DNA of 64,000 nucleotides from Marinithermus hydrothermalis DSM 14884 (GCF_000195335.1 NC_015387.1:620001-684000); one strand, 5' to 3'; positions 50,249-61,904 are shown, counted from the first letter of the stretch. The notes: generated from the letters alone by a model not told the origin. Program-made: numbers and translations.

Positions 50249-51694
50249 CGCAGGCGAAATGAGAGTGAAGCCTCGATCTGGGGGCGTACGTATATATATG
50301 CGGCTTGGGGGTTATGGCGACGCGGCGTTTGGCTCCTAGGGGTTTGGGTCGCGGCGGCCTGGGGCTGGGCTGCCCAGGTCGAACGCTATGATATCGAGGC
50401 CTGGATCCAACCCGCCCAACACCGCTTTGAGGTCACGGCCCGGATCACCGTCTCAGGGCGCGGCTCCCTAGAGCTTTGGTTACCCCGCGCGTTCCGGATC
50501 CTGGAGGCGCCCGGGGCGCGTATTGAGGAGCGCGCGCAACACCGGATCCGCTACCCGAACCTCGAGCCGGGCCGGGTGCTCGTGATCCGCGCCGCGCTGG
50601 AAGGGCCGGTGGCGCTTGAAGGGTACTTCAACCTGGGTGCGCCGAGAGGGTACGCCCTCGACGCCTGGTACCCGGCCGAGCTCGAGTACCGGCCCCGCCC
50701 CTACACCCTGACGCTTTACCTGCCCGCCGGGGTGCGGGCTGTAGGGCCGGGTGTGATGGTGGAGGCCCCCGGCCGCGTCACGCTTACCGGGGACGGGTTC
50801 GGCACCCCGGCCTTCGTCTACGGGCCGTACCGACGCGTCGCCGCAGGGCGCGTGGAGCTTTGGTACCCCCCCGAGGCCCAGCCCACCGGCGGCCGGCGCG
50901 CGGTGCAGGCCTTGGCTACCCAAGTGGCGGGCATCGTGGAGCGCTACGAGGCCCTATTCGGACCGGGGCCGGACGGGCCGGTGCGCCTCGTGGCCCTCGA
51001 GCTGCCTGGCCGCATGGAGGGGTATGGCCTGGCCCACACGGTCCTGGTGCCCCCCCACCGCTTCACGAAACTGGCGGAAGGAAGGCTCGAGCCGGGCGCG
51101 TACGCCTTCTTGGCCCATGAGCTCGCCCACACCTGGTGGGGTAATCGCGTGATCCCCCAGGAGCCCGGAGCGTGGTTTCTGACCGAGGGTACGGCGAACT
51201 ACCTCGCCGCCCTCCTCGTGGAGGAGCGCTTCGGCCCCCAGGTGGCCGGCCGCCTCTGGGAGTACTGGGCGGCCCTCGCCGCCAGGCGGGATGGGAGCGA
51301 GGCCTGGCGGTACACGCGAGCCGCTTGGATGCACCGCACGCTCGAGGGCCTGCTCGGTCGCGCGGTCTACCTCGAGGCCCTCGCGGAGCTTGCGCGAACC
51401 ACGCCGTTCCCCAACCTCGAGGGCTTCCGTGTACACCTGGAGCGCAAGACGCGCGTGGGTCTTGCGCCGCTCTTCGCGGAGTGGATGACCGGCCGTTACC
51501 CGGAGTACACCCTCACGCGGGAGGCGTCCGGTTGGGTGCTGGAGAACCGCGGGACCGGAGGGGCGACGCCGGTCACGGTGGAGGTGGACGGCAAGCGTTT
51601 TCCGGTGGTGCTTGAGCCTTCCGGCCGGCTGGTGCTGGGCCGGGCGCGCCGGGTGCGCCTGGACCCCGAGCGGTACGTGCTGCCGCTGAACTAG
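50240..51694 (+). CDS. Secreted M1-like zinc aminopeptidase
   Basis: The 484-residue protein has the gluzincin signature HELAHTWW (His293, Glu294, His297) and the third ligand Glu316 in FLTEGTANY, spaced as in M1 peptidases. An N-terminal beta-rich domain (about 45-210) precedes it, and after the catalytic domain the end adds another short beta domain. A hydrophobic segment (GVWLLGVWVAAAWGWAAQ, about 30-47) suggests export or anchoring, but 29 residues precede it. Its start codons lie in an inverted repeat, so translation may be regulated. ATG 50240 and ATG 50246 are both possible. Confidence 0.82.
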   Translation: MEMRRRNESEASIWGRTYIYAAWGLWRRGVWLLGVWVAAAWGWAAQVERYDIEAWIQPAQHRFEVTARITVSGRGSLELWLPRAFRILEAPGARIEERAQHRIRYPNLEPGRVLVIRAALEGPVALEGYFNLGAPRGYALDAWYPAELEYRPRPYTLTLYLPAGVRAVGPGVMVEAPGRVTLTGDGFGTPAFVYGPYRRVAAGRVELWYPPEAQPTGGRRAVQALATQVAGIVERYEALFGPGPDGPVRLVALELPGRMEGYGLAHTVLVPPHRFTKLAEGRLEPGAYAFLAHELAHTWWGNRVIPQEPGAWFLTEGTANYLAALLVEERFGPQVAGRLWEYWAALAARRDGSEAWRYTRAAWMHRTLEGLLGRAVYLEALAELARTTPFPNLEGFRVHLERKTRVGLAPLFAEWMTGRYPEYTLTREASGWVLENRGTGGATPVTVEVDGKRFPVVLEPSGRLVLGRARRVRLDPERYVLPLN

Positions 51695-51700
51695 GGCAGG

Positions 51701-51728
51701 GGAGGGGGCGCAACGCCGCGCCCCCTCC
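51701..51728. terminator. Bidirectional stem-loop between peptidase and dehydrogenase genes
   Basis: GGAGGGGGCGC and GCGCCCCCTCC form an 11-bp perfect stem with a 6-nt loop; plus-strand tail ATCGGGTTTGGG is only weakly T-rich. Confidence 0.5.
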
Positions 51729-51741
51729 ATCGGGTTTGGGC

Positions 51742-52611
51742 TTAGCGGATCTCTGTTTCGGCCCAGCGCTCGATCAGCTTAAGGGCTTCCACGTGGTCCG
51801 CGTCCGCGCCGATCTCGCGCTTAGCGGCCTGGTACACCTCGTGCACCAGCCGCAGCACCGGTGCGGGCAGGTCAGCTCCGTCCAGGACCCGCATCGCGAT
51901 GCCGATGTCCTTGGCGAGGAGGCCTAGCTTGAAGGTAAGGGGCCAGGCCCGCGTCACGACCCGCTCCGGGATGAGGTTCTCCGTGGCGTTTGACCGGCCG
52001 GAGGAGGCGTTGATCACCTCGAGGGCCACCTCGGCCCGCACGCCCTGCTTCACCAGCGCGGCGAGCCCTTCCCCGGCCGCCCACAGGTTCACGGCGAGCA
52101 GCGCGTTGTTTACAGCCTTCACCGCGTGCCCTGCCCCGACCGGGCCTACGTGCACGATCTTCCCGGCGAAGGCCTCGATCGCCTCCCGGGCGCGCTCGAG
52201 GGCGGCCACATCCCCGCCGACCATCACGGTCAAGGTGCCCCGCTCCGCGCCGATGGTGCCCCCCGAGACGGGCGCGTCGAGGAAGGCGACGCCCTGCTCG
52301 GCGAGCCGCGCCGCGATGGTTCGGCTCGCCTCAGGCTCGCCCGAGGTGCAGTCCACCCAGACCGTGTCCGCTTTGAGGTGGGGCGCGAGACGGGCCGCGA
52401 TCTCGCCCACCTCGCGCGAGGTGGGCAGGCAGGTGAAGATCACGCTGGCCGCGGCGACCTCCTCCAGCGCGACCGCCTTGGAGCCGAAGGCCTCGGCGTG
52501 CGCCTGGGCCTTTTCCCGGGTGCGGTTCCACACCAGCGTCTCGAAGCGTTGGGCCAGGTGCCCGGCCATGGGGTACCCCATGGCGCCCAGTCCGATAAAC
52601 CCTACCTTCAT
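51742..52611 (-). CDS. Beta-hydroxyacid dehydrogenase family protein A
   Basis: The 289-residue NAD(P)-dependent enzyme is of the 3-hydroxyisobutyrate/tartronate-semialdehyde reductase family: [18 protein letters not shown] (nucleotide loop), [20 protein letters not shown] (substrate loop), catalytic lysine in [12 protein letters not shown], and [12 protein letters not shown] near the end. Substrate is not readable; glyoxylate/tartronate semialdehyde would link to glycerate use elsewhere in the window but that is speculation. It follows its paralogue with a 4-nt ATGA overlap. Confidence 0.87.
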   Translation of the reverse strand: MKVGFIGLGAMGYPMAGHLAQRFETLVWNRTREKAQAHAEAFGSKAVALEEVAAASVIFTCLPTSREVGEIAARLAPHLKADTVWVDCTSGEPEASRTIAARLAEQGVAFLDAPVSGGTIGAERGTLTVMVGGDVAALERAREAIEAFAGKIVHVGPVGAGHAVKAVNNALLAVNLWAAGEGLAALVKQGVRAEVALEVINASSGRSNATENLIPERVVTRAWPLTFKLGLLAKDIGIAMRVLDGADLPAPVLRLVHEVYQAAKREIGADADHVEALKLIERWAETEIR

Positions 52612-53474
52612 GCTTCCTCCCGGTACACGTTCCGCACCGCGATCAGGTCGGCCTCCCCCAAGCCCATCCGCTCCGCGAGCGTGTACAACGCGCGGGCGTT
52701 ACCCCCCATAAATAGCGGGAACCGCACGCGGCTGGCCTCGGCCTGGATCAGGCGAAGGTCCTTGTTCATGAGCTTCAGAGGCAGCTGGGGGGAGAGGTCC
52801 CCCGAACGGAGCTTCTCGCCCTTCCCCCGGTGGAACGGGGCTGCCAAGGAACTCTTCTCAAGCGCCTCGAAGAAGACCTCCTGCCCCAGCCCGAACGCCG
52901 CGGCGAGCGCGCTGGCCTCCGCGAGGGCCGCGCCGGTGAGCGCGGTGATCAGGTTCAGGGCGAGCTTGAGCAGCACCCCGCGCCCCAACTCCCCCGCGAA
53001 CACGATCGTACCGCCCACCCCCTCGAAGTACGGGGAGAGGGGCTCGAGCCCGGTGGGGGTTCCGCCCGCGAGGATCACCAGCGCCCGCCGTTCGGCCTCC
53101 GGGTAGCTGCCTTGGAGGGGCGCGTCCACGTACTGCCCTCCGGCCTCGGCCACGAGCGGCGCGGCCTCCTGCGCCCAGGCCAGGGGGTTGGTGCCGTGAT
53201 CCACCACGAACAGCCCGGGGTGCACCCCGTCGAGCACCCCGTCCTCACGGTAGAACACCTCCCGCGTGGCTTCGGGCGTCGCGAGCACGAGGCCCAGCAC
53301 GTCCACCTGCCGGGCGAGCGCGGCGGGGGTCTCGGCCCAGCGCGCACCGGCGGCGAGTAGGGGCGCGGCCTTTTCCCGGGTGCGGTTCCAGACCCACACC
53401 TCCAAGCCGGCCTCGAGCAGGTTGCGCGCCATAGGGCGCCCCATGATGCCCGTACCTAGGATGCCAACCTTCAT
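52608..53474 (-). CDS. Beta-hydroxyacid dehydrogenase family protein B
   Basis: The 288-residue paralogue of the next gene shares the fold: [21 protein letters not shown], then [22 protein letters not shown] in place of the DAPVSGG loop, and a lysine in [12 protein letters not shown]. The substrate loop differs enough from its neighbour that specificity should differ. It starts at ATG 53474 and overlaps the second enzyme by 4 nt, so the two are coexpressed. Both might act on one pathway, or one may be a divergent copy with changed function. Confidence 0.84.
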   Translation of the reverse strand: MKVGILGTGIMGRPMARNLLEAGLEVWVWNRTREKAAPLLAAGARWAETPAALARQVDVLGLVLATPEATREVFYREDGVLDGVHPGLFVVDHGTNPLAWAQEAAPLVAEAGGQYVDAPLQGSYPEAERRALVILAGGTPTGLEPLSPYFEGVGGTIVFAGELGRGVLLKLALNLITALTGAALAEASALAAAFGLGQEVFFEALEKSSLAAPFHRGKGEKLRSGDLSPQLPLKLMNKDLRLIQAEASRVRFPLFMGGNARALYTLAERMGLGEADLIAVRNVYREEA

Positions 53475-53523
53475 AACCCAACCTCCCGCACGCTAGGGTT
53501 TGGCCTGAGTATAAACCGGGGGG

Positions 53524-53872
53524 TCAGGCGCGCACGAGACGGCGGAACGCCAGGGCGCGCCAGGCCACGAGCAGCGCCAGCGTCACCGCGAGCGTGACGG
53601 CTAGAAAAATGAAAAACCCCAGGTCGAACGACCGTCCCAGCACCATGAAGCGCAGCCACACCCCGGCGGGCACCGCGAGCGCCCAGTTCAGCAAAAGGTT
53701 ACGCCACCCCGGCCGGGTGTAGGTGCGGAGGAAGGGAGCCAGGAGAAACCAGGTGAGCCAGATGGGCGCGGCGTTCCGCAGGATCCCCGCGAGGCTCACG
53801 GCCTCCCCGTGCGCCATGAGCCCCAAAACGGCGAACGCCCCGATCATCAGGGCGTCTCCCCAGGCAAGGGTC

Positions 53873-53880
<8 letters not shown>
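53524..53880 (-). CDS. DUF3054 family membrane protein
   Basis: The 118-residue protein has four hydrophobic segments and the DUF3054 N-terminal pattern ([32 protein letters not shown]). It overlaps lipA by 8 nt, suggesting cotranscription. The family role is unknown. ATG 53880 is the only early start; no signal peptide is separable from the first helix. Confidence 0.8.
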
Positions 53881-55542
<1,662 letters not shown>

Positions 55543-55585
55543 CGCCCCTCGGCCCGGCCGCGTGCCAGGATGAGGCTCACAGAGT

Positions 55586-56518
55586 CTAGAGCGCGAGTTC
55601 AGCGAAGATCGCTTCCAGGTTGGCTACGGGCCGGCCGTCCTCGCGCATGATCCGCCGCTTGGCGGGCGGGGCGGCGAAGTAGTCCGGCTGGTGCGCCGCG
55701 ATGCGCTCCTGGAAGGTGGAGACCTCCTCCTGCCAGAAGATCCCGATCGGGATGCGTTCGCCCCACTCGGCGGCTTTTGCGGCGAAGGCCGCGATCCGCG
55801 CCGCGCGTTCCTCCTCCGAGGCATCCGCGGGCACGTTGGGGTCGTACCCTTCCTCCTCGAGCTTGTACACCCGCGGCCCGAACCACTCCTTGGTGTGCAG
55901 GTTGTTGTAGGTGGGGCAGGGCTGGAGCACGTCGATCACCGCGAGGCCCTTGTGCTCGATCCCCGCCTTGATCAGGGCCTTGAGGTGCTTGACGTCGTAG
56001 GCGTAGGCCCGCGCGATGAAGGTGTACCCGGCGGAAAGGGCGAGCATCAGGGGGTTGATCCGCCCTTGGGCGTTCGGGTGCGGCAGGCTCTTGGGCTGCT
56101 CGCCCAAGGCGAGGGTGGGGGAGGCCTGGCCTTTGGTCAGGCCGTACACCTCGTTATCGTAGATGAGGTACAGCAGGTCCACGTTGCGCCGGCCGGACCC
56201 CACGAAGTGCCCCGCGCCGATCCCGAGTCCGTCCCCGTCGCCGCCCACCGCGACCACGGTGAGGTCGGGGTTGGCGAGCTTCGCGCCGGTCGCGATCGGC
56301 AGGACGCGCCCGTGCAGGGTGTGCACCCCGTAGGTCTGCATATAGTGCGGGGTCTTCGCGGCGCACCCGATCCCGGAGAAGACCACGGTGTTGGTGGGGT
56401 CCGCCTTCATCTCAGACAGCGCCATCTGCAGCGCGTTCAGGATCCCGTAATCCCCGCACCCCGGGCACCAGTCGGAGTGGATCTCAGCCTTGTAGTCCGA
56501 AAGCTTCAGCTCGATCAT
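55586..56518 (-). CDS. korB: 2-oxoacid:ferredoxin oxidoreductase, beta subunit
   Basis: KorB binds thiamine diphosphate and the [4Fe-4S] cluster of the oxidoreductase that turns a 2-oxoacid (2-oxoglutarate or pyruvate) into an acyl-CoA with ferredoxin as electron acceptor. In the 310-residue protein the cysteines are in [20 protein letters not shown] and LQPCPTYNN, and the thiamine site in [17 protein letters not shown] with [16 protein letters not shown]. It follows korA 13 nt downstream. Which oxoacid it prefers cannot be read from the sequence. Confidence 0.92.
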   Translation of the reverse strand: MIELKLSDYKAEIHSDWCPGCGDYGILNALQMALSEMKADPTNTVVFSGIGCAAKTPHYMQTYGVHTLHGRVLPIATGAKLANPDLTVVAVGGDGDGLGIGAGHFVGSGRRNVDLLYLIYDNEVYGLTKGQASPTLALGEQPKSLPHPNAQGRINPLMLALSAGYTFIARAYAYDVKHLKALIKAGIEHKGLAVIDVLQPCPTYNNLHTKEWFGPRVYKLEEEGYDPNVPADASEEERAARIAAFAAKAAEWGERIPIGIFWQEEVSTFQERIAAHQPDYFAAPPAKRRIMREDGRPVANLEAIFAELAL

Positions 56519-56531
56519 GCCGCCATCCTCC

Positions 56532-58403
56532 TCACACGCCGCGCCTCAAGACGATGCGCTCCGATTGGACCTCGCCCTTGAGTACGGCCTGGATCGCCTC
56601 GGTGGCCTCGGTGGCGGAGATAGGCCGGCCGTTGTACTTGACCACGCGGTGCGCGGCCCGCACCCCGGTCTCCTGGCGCAACAAGTCCGCGAACTGCCCC
56701 GAGTAGTTGTGCTCCATCGTGACGACCGTCTTGCCCGCGAGCACGGCCTCGAGCTCGGTGGGGAAGGGCCAGAGGAGCTTCACCTGGACGTACTGGAAGC
56801 CGCCCAGCCGTTCGAGGGCCTCGAGGGCCGCGCCCTTGACCGAGCCCCACCCCACGACCACGACCCCCGCTTCCTCGCCGAACACCTGGAACTTCTCGTG
56901 CGTGGGGATGGTGCGCGCGGCGGTCTCGAGCTTCTTCATGCGTTTTTCCATCATGCGCTCGCGCAGCACCGGGTCCTCGGTGATATGCCCGTACTCGTCG
57001 TGCTCGTCCGAGGTGATCCAGTGCAGGCCGCCTGGCGTGCCCAAGGGGATGAAGGGGGAGACGCCGTCCTCGGCAAAGCGGTAGCGGGGCGTCTCCTGGT
57101 TTCCCCGTTCGGGATCGGGCGCGTACCGCTTGCCGCGCGAGATCCGGACCGCCTCGAGGTCGAAGGGCGGGAGGGTCACGGTGGTGCTCGCGAGGTACTT
57201 GTCGATGAGGTGCACCACCACCGTCTGGTACTCCTCGGCCCAGTTCAGGGCGCGCACCGCGTCGTAGAAGCAGTCGTTCACGTCGCCCGAGGCGAGCACG
57301 AGTTTGGGGTACTCGCCGTGCCCCGCGAACAGCGCGAAGCGCAGGTCGCCCTGCTCGGTGCGGGTGGGCAGGCCGGTGGAAGGACTGCCGCGCTGGTAGA
57401 GCGTGAGGACGAGGGGCACCTCGGCGATTCCCGCATACCCTAAGCCCTCCACCATCAGGCTCGCGCCCGGCCCGCTCGTCGCGGTGGCCGCGCGGGCGCC
57501 GGTCATGGCCGCGCCGATCGCCATCGTGACCGCGGCGATCTCGTCCTCGGTCTGCACGACCGTGACCTCCCCCCCGTCGAAGTGCGCGTGAGCCTCGAGG
57601 AAAACCGACTCGTCGGTCGCGGGGGAGATCGGGTAGTAGGTCTGGAAGGCCAGGCCGCCCGCGATCTTGCCGAGGGCGGTGGCCTGGTTCCCGTTCACGT
57701 AGAGGCGGCCGCCGCTATCCCCGATCGGCTCGAGGCCAAAGGGCACGGCGTGCCCATTGCGTTGGTAGACTCCCTCCACTACGGCCTTGTTGAGCTCGAA
57801 AACGCTCGGTTTACCCGCGAACTGGTCCTCGAGGGCCGCGACCAGGAGGTCCTTCGGGTACCGGAGCAGCGCCAGGCTCGCAGCGACCGCGATCGTGTTC
57901 AGCGTGCGCCGCGCCTTGAGGCTCGGCAGCCCCAGCTCGCCGCCGATCTCGTCCGCGAGGGCCTCGAACCCGTACGGGACGAGCGTGACGCCCGAGGCGC
58001 GGTGCGCCTCGAGGACGTCCGCGATGGTGGGGGCGTCTTTCCCGAGACGTTCGGCGATCGCGGCCTTGAGGCGCTTGTCGAGCATGGGGAGCCGGGTGAG
58101 GGGGGTGGCCTCGTGCTTGGGGTCGTACAGCAGCACGCCCCCCTGGCGGACCTCGCCCAGGTGCCGCACGATGGTTTCGGCGTCCAGCGCAACCAAAAGG
58201 TGCACCCCGTCCACGAAGGATCCCAGGGGTTTCGCGGCGAGGCGCACGTCCAGGTAGCTGTGGCGGCCCATGATGTTGGAGTGGTACTCGCGGCGGCCAA
58301 AGGCCCACCAGCCGCCCTTACCGGCGGCGCGGGCGAAGAGCGCCGCGGCGGTTTCCACTCCGCTGCCTTGTGGTCCCCCAACGCGCCATGTGAATTCTTG
58401 CAT
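56532..58403 (-). CDS. korA: 2-oxoacid:ferredoxin oxidoreductase, fused gamma-alpha subunit
   Basis: This 623-residue subunit joins an N-terminal gamma domain ([20 protein letters not shown], about 4-190) to the alpha domain ([18 protein letters not shown] at about 260, [39 protein letters not shown], and a C-terminal [12 protein letters not shown]). I start at ATG 58403, which has GGAGG 5 nt upstream; ATG 58406 is nearly equivalent. Nearby lipB-lipA are unrelated in mechanism but also serve 2-oxoacid metabolism. A weak -10 (TATGAA, 58419-58424 minus) may drive it. Confidence 0.92.
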   Translation of the reverse strand: MQEFTWRVGGPQGSGVETAAALFARAAGKGGWWAFGRREYHSNIMGRHSYLDVRLAAKPLGSFVDGVHLLVALDAETIVRHLGEVRQGGVLLYDPKHEATPLTRLPMLDKRLKAAIAERLGKDAPTIADVLEAHRASGVTLVPYGFEALADEIGGELGLPSLKARRTLNTIAVAASLALLRYPKDLLVAALEDQFAGKPSVFELNKAVVEGVYQRNGHAVPFGLEPIGDSGGRLYVNGNQATALGKIAGGLAFQTYYPISPATDESVFLEAHAHFDGGEVTVVQTEDEIAAVTMAIGAAMTGARAATATSGPGASLMVEGLGYAGIAEVPLVLTLYQRGSPSTGLPTRTEQGDLRFALFAGHGEYPKLVLASGDVNDCFYDAVRALNWAEEYQTVVVHLIDKYLASTTVTLPPFDLEAVRISRGKRYAPDPERGNQETPRYRFAEDGVSPFIPLGTPGGLHWITSDEHDEYGHITEDPVLRERMMEKRMKKLETAARTIPTHEKFQVFGEEAGVVVVGWGSVKGAALEALERLGGFQYVQVKLLWPFPTELEAVLAGKTVVTMEHNYSGQFADLLRQETGVRAAHRVVKYNGRPISATEATEAIQAVLKGEVQSERIVLRRGV

Positions 58404-58486
58404 CATGCCCTCCGCGCTTTCATACCCTACCGCAGCCGCCTGTTAGGCGGCTACCCCGCCGGACACGCTGGCCGGGCGGGGGCGCG

Positions 58487-60235
58487 TTAGCGGCGCTCGT
58501 AGGAGGTGATCTGGAAGGAGGCGGCCAAGGTGCTTTCCGGGTAGCGCGCGGCGGCCGGAAGGTTTTGGAGGGTGGGGATGTACACCACCTCCGCTTTTTG
58601 CCCGGCGTTACAGTTGTTCCCACCGGCGCTCGTGGTGCAGAACTCGTTGGTGACGATCGTTCCGTAGGTCACGTTATCCTTTTGCGTGCGGAAGCGCTGG
58701 CCTGCGTAGATCACGGCCATCACGTGGCTGGGTTGGGTTTTCCGGATCTGGTGCACCTCGCGCTCGGCCAAAAGGGCCAGGACCTGGTTGGGGAAGGTAG
58801 CGTACGTCGTATCCGGAAGCAGGCTCACGTTCGCGCTGCTGTCACCGATGAGGATAGACCCGCCCGCGCCGCTGATGGGGTCGCGCTCCACGACGATCGC
58901 GGCGTTTTTCCCGCGCTGGGCGAAGCTGTAGGCGCGGTACTCGATCGTGCGTCCGCGCCCGACGAGCTTCAGGTCGAGGCCCACGATCTCGAGCGTGCCG
59001 TAGACCTCGAGACGCGGCGGGTTTCGGGTGGGGTCGTAACGGAACCCGCCCGCGGGGTTATACCCGCTGAGGCTGTAGGTGCAGTCCACGGGGTCCTGAT
59101 CCAGCACGATCGCACCGGCCGTTGCGCTTTGACTTAGGAAGGTCGCGCACCCTCCCGGGTCGTTGAGCAACGCTCCACCGGGGTACCGCAGATTTCCTGG
59201 CATGATCCGTAGCCCTTGGGCTTCCGCTTCCTTTTGGATGCACTGCCGCCAGGTGAGGTTCCGGTCCGTGCTGCACCGCGTGCCGTCGAAGGTCGGAAAT
59301 CTCGGGGCGAGGTTCGGGTCCAGGTCGAAGACGCCGCGGTCGTCGGCGCACACGCCCTTGGTGTTCGTGCACACCCCCGCGGCGCTCCCGAAGATGTCCG
59401 CCTCCTCGTCGCCCACGTACGCCCCGAGGAGCCGGTTCGTCGGCTCGCCGTACTGCGCACTCCCACCGACCTCGACCCGTCCGTACTGGACGCGTAGTGT
59501 GGCGCAGAGGTTGTCCAGCCGACGCATCTCTGGGTTCACCCGGGTGTGCACGCCGCCGTAGCCGGGGCCGGTCAGGTCGTACCCGTTCTTCATGCTGAAG
59601 TCCCCACGAGCATCGATCACCACCTTCTCCGGGGCGTTCGGGTCACCCACCACGTACAGCCCGCCACGGATCGTCGCTCCGCCGTTCAGGTGCTGGTTCG
59701 CGGCCCCCGCCCCGCTGAAGATCGCGTAGTTCCAGGGGCCGGTGTTGGACAGCTCGACCGTGGCCTGCACCGTCGAGCGCGCGCCCGCGAACACCCCCAC
59801 CGAACGCACCACCATAAACCGCGGCCGGGTGGGGTCCGTGTCGATGGTGACCGTGTACCGGCCCTGAGCCTCCCCGAGGGGCAGGGTGGCGGTGTACGTG
59901 AAGGGCAGCTTCTCGCTGTACGTCGCGGTGTCCTCGATCACGCCGTCCCGGTTCCAGTCAATGCCCGCCGCCAGGGGGTTGCTGCACTCGCTGCGCGAGG
60001 GCAAGCTGTTCCCCGAACCGACGGCCCGGACCAGCGCGTACCGGTAGCTTTGAAAGAGGCGCGTCTTGGCCTCCTGCAACCCGGCCTCCGCGACGTAGAA
60101 CGCCACGGTGGCCGTGCGGTCGTTGCGGGTCACCCACTGCTCGACCATGGCGGTGAAGCTGGCACCGAACACCAGCACCCCCACGACCACCAGGATCATG
60201 AGCGTGACCACCAACGCGATGCCTTGCTGCTTCAT
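58487..60235 (-). CDS. comZ: ComZ-like large minor pilin (PilX family)
   Basis: The 582-residue protein has a type IV pilin-like N-terminal helix (MKQQGIALVVTLMILVVVG, cleavage likely at QG|I), then the PilX-like FYVAEAGLQEAKTRLF stretch and a large exported domain with scattered cysteines (CSNPLA, DNLCATL, GVCTNTKGVCADD, CSTDRNL, QCIQKEA, GCATFL, DCTYSL, EFCTTSAGGNNCNAG). Thermus ComZ has this plan, a pilin with a big beta-solenoid insertion proposed to bind DNA at the pilus tip, and lies after three small pilins, as here. The name is by context and length; solenoid structure is not shown by sequence alone. Confidence 0.72.
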   Translation of the reverse strand: MKQQGIALVVTLMILVVVGVLVFGASFTAMVEQWVTRNDRTATVAFYVAEAGLQEAKTRLFQSYRYALVRAVGSGNSLPSRSECSNPLAAGIDWNRDGVIEDTATYSEKLPFTYTATLPLGEAQGRYTVTIDTDPTRPRFMVVRSVGVFAGARSTVQATVELSNTGPWNYAIFSGAGAANQHLNGGATIRGGLYVVGDPNAPEKVVIDARGDFSMKNGYDLTGPGYGGVHTRVNPEMRRLDNLCATLRVQYGRVEVGGSAQYGEPTNRLLGAYVGDEEADIFGSAAGVCTNTKGVCADDRGVFDLDPNLAPRFPTFDGTRCSTDRNLTWRQCIQKEAEAQGLRIMPGNLRYPGGALLNDPGGCATFLSQSATAGAIVLDQDPVDCTYSLSGYNPAGGFRYDPTRNPPRLEVYGTLEIVGLDLKLVGRGRTIEYRAYSFAQRGKNAAIVVERDPISGAGGSILIGDSSANVSLLPDTTYATFPNQVLALLAEREVHQIRKTQPSHVMAVIYAGQRFRTQKDNVTYGTIVTNEFCTTSAGGNNCNAGQKAEVVYIPTLQNLPAAARYPESTLAASFQITSYERR

Positions 60236-60244
60236 ACCCGCCTC

Positions 60245-60901
60245 CTACAGGACCTGGTCGGTCTTCAGATTCCGGATGGGGGTGCGCTCCTCAAGGGTAA
60301 AGGTGTAGCGCCCCTGCGCTGACTGGCCCGTGACCCGCACCAGCGCTGCACGCACGAACTCCGCGCATCCTTGCGGGGTGTCCTCCTCGTGCCCGTCCTC
60401 ACAAACGTAGCGGATCTCGAGGGCGACGATACCGTCGGCGAGGGGCATGTACGCGCTCGCCGGGGGCGGCAGGGTGTTCGTGGTGCTGCACGGCACGTCC
60501 GCCCGGCGCAGGGTATCGCCGTCGAAGTTGTACCCCACGACGCGGCATTCCTTTCCCGGGGGGCGCAGGCTGGTGTGGTACCGGACCTCGAAGGTGTCCT
60601 TACCGTTAGGGTCGTTCACGCCGCGAAGGCACGGCGTGTCCGGCGCGCAAGGCACCCAGTACCGCGTGTCGTACCGCACGGCACCGTCCCGCACGTAGCG
60701 GCTCGAGCCGGCCAGGCTCAGGTCTTGCGTGATCAGCTGCATCACCAGGCGCACGCGGTCCTGGAGTTCGTTCTTCTCCTGGACGCGCGCCGTGTCCTGA
60801 GCGTGCTGTGCGAAGAAGGTCACGGCGACACCGAGCACCACGGTGAAGATGGCTAGGGCAACCAGCAGCTCGATAAGGGTGAGACCGTGTGCGCGACGCA
60901 C
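60245..60901 (-). CDS. Minor pilin, PilW-like
   Basis: The 218-residue prepilin has leader VRRAHG and the class III-like helix LTLIELLVALAIFTVVLGV (cleavage after Gly, Glu at +5). The exported part has several cysteines (PCAPDTPCLRG, GKECRVVG, DVPCSTT, RYVCEDGHEEDTPQGCAEF) that probably form disulfides. I start at GTG 60901 because GGAGGTCTGGA lies just before it; the in-frame reading to 61078 runs into the pilin upstream. It is third in an operon of four and probably helps initiate or tip the pilus. Confidence 0.85.
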   Translation of the reverse strand: MRRAHGLTLIELLVALAIFTVVLGVAVTFFAQHAQDTARVQEKNELQDRVRLVMQLITQDLSLAGSSRYVRDGAVRYDTRYWVPCAPDTPCLRGVNDPNGKDTFEVRYHTSLRPPGKECRVVGYNFDGDTLRRADVPCSTTNTLPPPASAYMPLADGIVALEIRYVCEDGHEEDTPQGCAEFVRAALVRVTGQSAQGRYTFTLEERTPIRNLKTDQVL

Positions 60902-60911
60902 TCCAGACCTC

Positions 60912-61358
60912 CTAAGGGGTAACAGGCGGGCACGGCTGTAGGGCGGTCGGGTCCTCCCGCACCACCGCGGTGCGCGAGGCGAAGGTGTCGTAGCAGGAGA
61001 CGCGGGTGACCAGGTAGAGGCTTCCCCCTTGAGGGTCCGTAGCCCAGGCGGTAATCCGGACCAACCCCTCTCCGGCAATCCCTCGGCTCTTTTCGCTTTG
61101 AATGCGCCACCCGTCCCCGTGGCACAGGGGCTCCGTTCCGCTCAAGCAGGTGTCGTAGTATGTAAGGAAATCGTCCAGAACGGCCCCAGCCCGCTCCTCC
61201 AGAATCCGGGTGGCCTCGGCCTTCAACTCACTCAGCGCGCGGGCACGGGCCGAGACCCGGTAGTTCAAGGCCTGCGAGAGGACCAGCACCCCGAACGCCA
61301 CCCCGATGATGGCAATGGCGATCAGGACCTCCAGCAGCGTGAGCCCATGGGATCTCAT
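60912..61358 (-). CDS. Minor pilin, PilV-like
   Basis: The 148-residue prepilin has leader MRSHG and helix LTLLEVLIAIAIIGVAFGV, with Glu at +5, then an acidic soluble domain containing one likely disulfide pair (DTCLSGTEPLCHGD). ATG 61358 overlaps the stop of the preceding gene by 4 nt (ATGA), and the following pilin starts 10 nt after its stop. Small pilins of this type make the priming complex of type IV pili or related systems. Confidence 0.87.
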   Translation of the reverse strand: MRSHGLTLLEVLIAIAIIGVAFGVLVLSQALNYRVSARARALSELKAEATRILEERAGAVLDDFLTYYDTCLSGTEPLCHGDGWRIQSEKSRGIAGEGLVRITAWATDPQGGSLYLVTRVSCYDTFASRTAVVREDPTALQPCPPVTP

Positions 61359-61837
61359 TGAATGCGCGCCCTCCCTTGCGGACTGATCACGACGCGTTTG
61401 TTGTAGTCCCCACCGGTGTTCGTGAGCACGACGGTGCCGTTCACGAGGCCGATCGGCACCCCCCGCGGGTCAAAGAAGATGGGGAAGTGCCCCAGGGTGC
61501 TCGCCGCGGTGTCGAGGCGCACGGAGGCAAGCTGCCCCTCCCCGAAACGCACCGTTTGGAAGACCGTGTCCACGCACTGATCCTGGTCCTCGTCCCACAC
61601 CCCTCCGCGCACCGCGTACCCCCCGGCACCCGCGGTGAGAATGAACACGCCGACCGGGCAGTTCTGCCGGATGGCCTCGAGGCGCGCGCGGGTGACCTGT
61701 GCCGCCAGGCCTCGAGCGGCCTGGTTCACGGCGAAACGGTCGGGGCGCAGGTTCGCGGCGCCCAGGACCAACACCACGCCGAGTATCGCGAGGACGATGA
61801 GCAGCTCGAGGAACGTGACCCCGCGGAGGACCTTCAT
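61355..61837 (-). CDS. Minor pilin, GspH/FimT-like
   Basis: The 160-residue prepilin has leader MKVLRG and helix VTFLELLIVLAILGVVLVL (Glu at +5), followed by the GspH-type strand pattern LAAQVTRARLEAIRQNCPVG. I start at ATG 61837 because TATATT ends 7 nt upstream, giving a leaderless message and a normal leader length; ATG 61867 would give a 16-residue leader. It is the first gene of the left pilin operon. Confidence 0.88.
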   Translation of the reverse strand: MKVLRGVTFLELLIVLAILGVVLVLGAANLRPDRFAVNQAARGLAAQVTRARLEAIRQNCPVGVFILTAGAGGYAVRGGVWDEDQDQCVDTVFQTVRFGEGQLASVRLDTAASTLGHFPIFFDPRGVPIGLVNGTVVLTNTGGDYNKRVVISPQGRARIQ

Positions 61838-61844
61838 CCCTCTC

Positions 61845-61850
61845 AATATA
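61845..61850 (-). promoter_or_regulatory. -10 box of left pilin operon (leaderless start)
   Basis: TATATT on the minus strand ends 7 nt before ATG 61837. Confidence 0.5.
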
Positions 61851-61880
61851 GGTTGATTCTTTTCCATTCGAAGGTCATTG

Positions 61881-61904
61881 GGTACCCCTAAATGGGGGGG
61901 TACC
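61881..61904. repeat. Inverted repeat between the divergent pilin operons
   Basis: GGTACCCC (61881-61888) and GGGGTACC (61897-61904) are perfect inverted repeats with an 8-bp loop, followed at 61911-61925 by CCCCCTCATTTGGGGG-type symmetry. It lies midway between both operons and may be a shared operator. Confidence 0.5.

Noticed and set aside
50291-50300. TATATATATG as a peptidase start
   Set aside because: The ATG is out of the peptidase frame; the run may be a promoter element but there is no matching -35.
58434-58452. AGCCGCC-TGTTA-GGCGGCT hairpin as comZ terminator
   Set aside because: It lies upstream of korA and downstream of the comZ region in the wrong place and orientation: comZ is read leftward and ends at 58487, and no T-run follows on the minus strand.
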